NCBI GenBank assembly: GCA_016808115.1
Contig: JAEQBH010005283.1
Coordinates: 124,001 to 188,000 of the forward strand
DNA from: Tetrastigma voinierianum
Lineage: Eukaryota > Streptophyta > Magnoliopsida > Vitales > Vitaceae
Direction of reading: 5' to 3'
DNA: 64,000 nt
Shown: in pieces, positions 59,300-64,000 of the stretch
Layout of the letters: each line of letters begins with the position of its first letter
Position numbering within the stretch: the stretch's first letter is position 1
Made by a program: the position numbers and the translations under genes
Notes under the pieces: generated by a model
The model's database searches: none
Told to the model about the DNA's origin: nothing
Seen by the model: the letters and a program-made list of their open reading frames with translations, nothing else

Positions 59300-59980
59300 T
59301 CACATTTGTTGAGTTTAGCATATAACTTCTTCTCTCTTAACATCTCCATGACTATTCTCGTATGATGTTCATGTTCCTATGCATCCTTAGAATACACCAG
59401 GATGTCATCAATAAAGATCACAACAACCAATCCACATAAAAATTAAATACCCCATTCACAAATCTATGAATACGCCGGTGCATTAGTAAACCCTAATGGC
59501 ATTACTAAAACTCATAATGGCCATATCGAAGTTCTAAATGGCTTTCCGCACACTCACATCTTCACTCTTAGTTGATAATACCCTGATCGTAGGTCTATCT
59601 TTGAAAAGACACCCGCTCCGATTAACTGATCAAAAAGATCTTCGAATCTTGGCAATGGGTACCTGTTTTTCACTGTCACCTTATTGATTTGTCGATAATT
59701 AATGCACATCTGTAGAGTGCCATCTTTCTTTTTCACAAACAAAACAGGTGCACCCTAGGGCGAAACACTGGGTCAGATAAATCCTTTATCCATAAGCTCT
59801 TGTAATTGACTCTTTAACTCTTTCATCTCCGTTGGAGCCATCCTGTATGGTGCCCTAGACATAGGGGTTGTTCTTGGTACAATTTCTATGGATAAGTCCA
59901 CCTCCTCAAGGGGGAATACCTGTAACTCTTTAGGAATACATCTGGAAATTCCTTTACCACTTAAATCTTTTCCCTCCACA
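59300..59980 (-). pseudogene. Chromovirus reverse transcriptase, broken
   Basis: In element order: FPLEEVDLSIEIVPRTTPMS and APYRMAPTEMKELKSQLQEL (59,773-59,930), then FVKKKDGTLQMCINYRQINK and KNRYPLPRFEDLFDQL, then FSKIDLRSGYYQLRVK (59,554-59,742). The catalytic box FIDDILVYS lies at about 59,397-59,423, followed by KLYAKLNKCDFW near 59,320. These are the standard chromovirus RT blocks, with both catalytic aspartates present. A stop separates the first two blocks near 59,758, and the frame shifts after RVK. Confidence 0.92.
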
Positions 59981-60225
59981 TCACCACTCTCTGGGAGTCA
60001 AGTGGCCTAAGGCCAAGAATGTCTCACAACCTTCCTCATAAGTCTCCGTTTGTAAGAAGCGGAGATCATACTGACATCGCGCTTGGATTCCAGCCCTATA
60101 CCATCACCTAAGACCGGGTCAAAGTAGATTCAACACCATCGGTTTTAACCATAATCAATGATGGCTCGGTGTTTAGATAACCAATCCATTCCCAGAATCA
60201 AGTCAAACTTCTAATGGTAAGGTTA

Positions 60226-60440
60226 TCAAATCGTTAAGAAACTCTCGCTTGGATAACAATGGAGTTTATTTCTATATACGCCATTCACGCTAACACTATG
60301 CCCTAATGGAATGGTCACATGCATGTCATTTGCTAACCGTTCCACTGCTGGTATCTTATCAAATACATGTTCAATGCATACATACGAATGAGTGGATCCA
60401 GGATCAATCAATGCATACATCTCAATATCATAAAGAGAAA
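60226..60440 (-). pseudogene. Chromovirus aspartic protease, broken
   Basis: MYALIDPGSTHSYVC at about 60,376-60,420, the chromovirus form of the active site (Asp-Pro-Gly-Ser-Thr). IPLGHSVSVNGVYRN follows, where relatives have TPLGxSVxVxxVYR. The frame breaks soon after. Upstream sequence is readable only to about 60,527, where another LTR begins. Confidence 0.85.
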
Positions 60441-60526
60441 ATATACTATTTATAACCTCAGGAGCATCCTAATCCTCAATGTGAGCCCTTATAGCATATA
60501 CCGTGTCGGTGTCGTAGGTATAGGGG

Positions 60527-63430
60527 TGATGAGTCAAAAACCCATTGAGTTTTTGAATAATTTTTATGATTGTTCTGCAATGTAATGACATTTGTTTTTG
60601 CGTAAATATGTGTCATTTACCAAATTTATATTTCAGATAAATTTAAAGCGTAAAAATGAAAATTCCAAAGAAAAAATCAGAGAGTGAAACGGTATTAAGA
60701 GTCCGTAGGAGGTCGCGACAGTAGAATCAAGGTCGACTTAAGTCAAACATGTCAATCAAAAGTCGCGGCGATGTAAGAACACTTGCTGAGACCAAAACAG
60801 GAGGGACTTCCAAAGAAGATAATGTCACGACACCGTTTTGAAGTCGCGACACAAAAAGATGATATTGTTGGTCGCAATAGAGAAATAATGTCGCGACCAG
60901 AAATTAATGCTAAATAAACTTGCAATGTCTCTGCTAGGCAATTTAAGGTTGCGACAAAGATTTAAGCTGAGGACACCAATCTAGTCGCGACCTAGAATTC
61001 ATGTTGCGACAATAAAAATGGAGTCGTGATAGTTAAAAAATGTTGTGACTAGCAAAGTGAGGTTATGAATCGGATGGGTAGACTACGTCGACACGCTTTA
61101 AGGTCGACATAGACTTCAACAATGAAAGACAAACGATTTTTTAAGTCGCACATGAGAAAGGGAGTCGCGGACCAAGGATCGTTGGTCGACAATGACCGAG
61201 GTCGCGACATACTCTATGGTCACACTTTGCAGAACGAACAAGTCATGACATAGAATTTATTGAGTGTCAGAGGAAAAACATGGTATACGACAAAGATCGA
61301 CATCGTGGCAACCAGACTAATGTCGCGACATCAAATCAAAGTCGCGACATATAATCCAAAATAGAGCATAACAGACAAGTCGTGACTAGAAATAGAAAAC
61401 TTGAATGGGCTATTGGGCGAAATGAGGTTACTTGTATTTAAAGAAAGGATGGTAGCGACATACTTTGAGTCATAATAGATACGATGATTAAAGATAATGC
61501 TTGGTCGCAGGCCTAAATTCCCGCGTCGCGACAAGAAAACAAGCGGACAGCGAGTTTGAGTCGGCTGCACAGCAAGAGCTCAAAACCAGTAGATAGCGTG
61601 TAATAGAAAGGGTTACGACATAATTTAGGTCGCGACACGACTCTGCAAACCAGAAGTATGAGGTCCTGACCCGAGTTCTCCTTTAAAATGACTAACATAG
61701 TTCTGATAAGAAGAATTTGTATGCGACCACTAATCAATGCAACTAAGGAAACAAGTCACTCTGAAAAACCTCGGGTGTATTTCATGAATTGCGAAACAGC
61801 GAAAGAAGGGTTCTGACAATTTCCTGCGATCCGCAGCCCGGTTGGACAAGCGGACGAGAATTTCATGTCGCGACAAGCTTTTTGAGGTTGCGACTAAATG
61901 ATGAAAATGGGCCAATGGTTGTAATTAATTGATTGCCAAGAGAAGTTATAAAAAAAAGCGTTACCACATTTAGTAAAAGCGACTTTTCTTTGGGAACCGA
62001 GCAGAGGGGAAGAGAAAGAAAACTCCTTTGTATATTTTTTAGAATATATTTTCTTTATTTTCTTTATTTTCTTTGGATCTGAACAGGCCATCATTAGAAT
62101 GTGAAGATTTGGAAGCAATATTTCAATTTCTTTACAAATTCTTGCTGAGTTTAAGTAAATCTAGACTATTTAAATCGTCTCTTCTCAATTATTACAGCTA
62201 TGATAGGTGCAACTTATCCATGCTCCGTTGCTCATTAGCAATGCAATTTTTGAAGTGCGACTTAGCTAGTTTGAATTATTGTGAGATTACAGTCTTTCTG
62301 CATAAATTAGAAGGAAGTACACGGAATTTGGGAAGGATTTATTTGATTGATGTGTTTTATATAATTGTTCCCGATAGTAGTTTGAATGCACATGCAGGGC
62401 GTATCTGCTCACGATTTCAGGAGGCCCTCACGGTGACACGAGAGATGGCAATTCTGAGAAGTTAGGAACATTCTAATTGTGGGTATGTTGGACCATTATT
62501 GAAGAACTATTGAGCTCTGAGTTCACTTAGATAAATACCCATTTAAGCTCATAATTGACGTTGGAGGATTGTTATCGATTTAAAATCATGTCGAGAGATT
62601 TCACCTTGATCTGTTGGAAAACTCTTGACCCTGTGTTAGTTGTGATCTAATCAAGGGAAGGGAAATATTCATTAGATTTTAAGGCTGAGTCATCAATCGA
62701 GGTTGGCCAAATCTTACTGATACCCCTGACACAGGAAGTAAGAAATTTACGATCTTAGAATGGGTATGATATTGAAAAGAAAAATACGAAATCACCTTAA
62801 ATAATATATTGAATACAAATGGCAGTTAAACCCTTGTCTTGAGAAGAAAGCAGGATATTTAATTAGTAAATAAAAGGAGAAATCCAACTTGCAATATCAG
62901 ACATCTTTGACAAATCAAGATCCAAATTTAGGATAGAGTTTTAAATGGGATATAATGCAGAAATTGATTGTTTCACAGTACTTCCTTATTAGTGTTGATT
63001 TTTACAAAGAGTTGATTCAGTCCAATTAATTTTATTGTTTATAAATTCATTAGTTTATTTTTATTATCCTAAGTTGTCTATATTATCTTTAAGACAATTA
63101 TCCTTTAATCTGTAGTTGATAAACTTTATCATTGCGATTCAGATAGTATGGATCTCGAGTAGTTAGGGTAGTTGATTTTGAGAATCCAAGTCAATCTATG
63201 TGGGAATGATATCTAGACTTACATCCATTTTTTTTACTACTTGTATGACCTGTGCACTTGTATTGTCATAGACTAAACCCAGTCATAATTCTAGAACATT
63301 TAAACCAGTTTTATTCATTTTTAAAAGTATAGTCGATTTAGCCAGGCCCATGAGGAAAGTTGTAAGATTCTGTGGAGGTATTAAATTGAGAGGTTTGATA
63401 CATATAACAAAAGGCAAGAAAACCCAACGA
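60527..63430 (+). repeat. Athila-2 5' LTR
   Basis: Start TGATGAGTCAAAAAC, end near AACCCAACGA just before the PBS. The first 1.4 kb carries the GTCGCGAC array; the rest is AT-rich. No second copy is in the window to confirm the edges. The frames of 60-130 codons in it (for example 62,073-62,465) have no motif. Confidence 0.72.
60710..61895 (+). repeat. GTCGCGAC palindrome array in Athila-2 LTR
   Basis: About twenty copies of GTCGCGAC or one-base variants, for example at about 60,711, 60,843, 60,891, 60,986, 61,201, 61,322, 61,340, 61,526, 61,629 and 61,867. Variants include GTTGCGAC, GTCGTGAC, GTCACGAC and GTTGTGAC, nearly all explained by C-to-T or G-to-A change at the CpGs. Spacing is irregular, roughly 20-180 bp. 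Confidence 0.85.
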
Positions 63431-63436
63431 GTTTTA

Positions 63437-63454
63437 TGGCGTCGTTAGGGATTG
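63437..63454 (+). other. Athila-2 primer binding site (tRNA-Asp type)
   Basis: TGGCGTCGTTAGGGATTG matches the Athila PBS TGGCGCCGTTGCCGGGGATTG in position and most bases. It shows that the LTR to its left is a 5' LTR and the element is on the plus strand. Confidence 0.82.
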
Positions 63455-63879
63455 AAAGGATTTGAAAAATAAATCAATATTTTGACAAAAGAGAAATGCT
63501 AATTTGGATATTTTCTTCATTTATAAAGTACACAACCGATTTTGATGATAGTGGGCATAAGCTACTAATCTTTTACAGAGCTTAAAGGATATATGATTTT
63601 TGATACCATTGTTTCCAATTCATTTCAATATATCTCCATTTCTGGAAGATAATTAATGCAGGAAGCCAATCGAGATATGCTTAGATAGGTCGAGTGGAAA
63701 GAACCTTTAAGAAGCTTAGGAAAGTAAGCAGAGCAGAAAAAGCAACCATGGAAGATGAAAGAATTGATCAGAAACCAGGTTGAACAAAAATAAGCGTGAA
63801 AGCCTCCAATGCAAGATACAATGGAGGAGTTTACGGGCGTCGTCAGCGAGAATGCTCGTGGTCGAGACGACTTCTTTGT
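63455..63879 (+). other. Athila-2 leader
   Basis: About 425 bp between the PBS and the first readable gag segment. An ATG at 63,749 begins a short frame MEDERIDQKPG that stops soon after. Nothing else is recognised. Confidence 0.5.
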
Positions 63880-64000
63880 AGAGGCCCGACAATTTTGGCT
63901 AAAACCCGACTTTTATCGCGTAGTTCAGCGTAATCGGTTCTTTTGGTCATCCTTTTGAAGATCTAATGAACACCTTAAGCGATTCCATAGGATGGCAAAC
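63880..64000 (+). pseudogene. Athila-2 gag start, partial
   Basis: The text LKPDFYRVVQRNRFFW, then in the next frame FGHPFEDLMN, matches the Athila/Tat gag opening (LKPxxIxxVQxNxFxGxPxEDPxxHL). A frameshift lies between the two parts near 63,945. The gene continues beyond the window, so its state cannot be judged. Confidence 0.7.

Larger units (their letters stand above)
51600..60526 (-). mobile_element. Tekay-like chromovirus (Ty3/Gypsy), 5' end cut off
   Basis: Minus strand. The order from high to low coordinate is protease, RT, RNase H, integrase, chromodomain tail, PPT, 3' LTR. The chromodomain tail and the DPGSTHSY protease indicate the chromovirus branch, probably Tekay/Del. A 3.39-kb LTR insertion at 54,909-58,298 splits the integrase. 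Gag and the 5' LTR are missing because an Athila-type LTR begins at 60,527 inside the region before the protease. The rest may lie beyond the window. All domains carry frameshifts and stops. Confidence 0.87.
60527..64000 (+). mobile_element. Second Athila-like Gypsy element, 5' part
   Basis: An LTR of about 2.9 kb, a good tRNA-Asp-type PBS and the start of gag are visible; the element runs out of the window. The LTR starts TGATGAGTCAAAAAC directly inside the chromovirus, just before its protease. This implies insertion into the chromovirus, whose gag would then lie beyond the window. Confidence 0.8.

Noticed and set aside
62073..62465. 130-codon frame, plus strand
   Set aside because: Lies wholly within the Athila-2 LTR, without motif.

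Overview
The window is a stretch of eudicot nuclear genome made almost entirely of nested LTR retrotransposons, with one broken host gene. Eudicot is inferred from a TIR-NBS-LRR resistance-gene pseudogene (about 48.74-51.37 kb), because TIR-type NLRs are common in eudicots and essentially absent from grasses. The rest consists of Ty1/Copia and Ty3/Gypsy elements of types typical of plants: a Tekay-like chromovirus, Athila and Tat. No species can be named. No rRNA, tRNA, CRISPR array or prokaryote-style operon was seen. Nearly every reading frame is broken by single-base indels. Domains are therefore given as pseudogene blocks whose frame changes within the block, and edges are approximate unless termini are stated.

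Layout. About 0.06-4.4 kb is LTR-derived (plus orientation). About 5.2-6.6 and 10.1-10.3 kb are two halves of an ATAAG-type minisatellite split by a minus-strand solo LTR (6,601-10,119) that contains a six-copy ~195-bp tandem array. 10.3-11.7 kb is unassigned. A full Ty1/Copia element on the minus strand (11,696-19,331) has two LTRs, a primer binding site (PBS), a polypurine tract (PPT), and gag, protease, integrase, reverse transcriptase (RT) and RNase H remnants. 19.3-20.9 kb is AT-rich and empty. A Tat-lineage Gypsy element on the minus strand (20,888-28,917) has paired LTRs, a PPT and a gag tail, but no convincing pol.

An Athila-lineage element on the plus strand (29,368-40,759) has gag, protease, RT/RNase H and integrase remnants plus a long 3' region. 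It abuts a deletion derivative (about 40.78-48.68 kb, plus) with two ~2.3-kb LTRs around only a gag/protease remnant. The 3' LTR of that derivative is split by another solo LTR (45,554-47,286). Next come the TNL pseudogene and a Tekay-like chromovirus on the minus strand (51,600-60,526). The chromovirus integrase is split by a 3.39-kb TG...CA insertion (54,909-58,298) with a perfect AATAA duplication. Its upstream end is cut by a second Athila-like element (60,527 to beyond the window), of which the 5' LTR, a tRNA-Asp-type PBS and the start of gag are visible.

There is no functional pathway here; what the window records is an insertion history. The most unusual signals are dense palindromic GTCGCGAC arrays in both Athila-type elements, several independent tandem arrays inside LTRs, an LTR inserted into an integrase domain with its target duplication intact, and a resistance-gene relic whose P-loop lysine is replaced by methionine. 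I found no clear candidate for a wholly new biological system.
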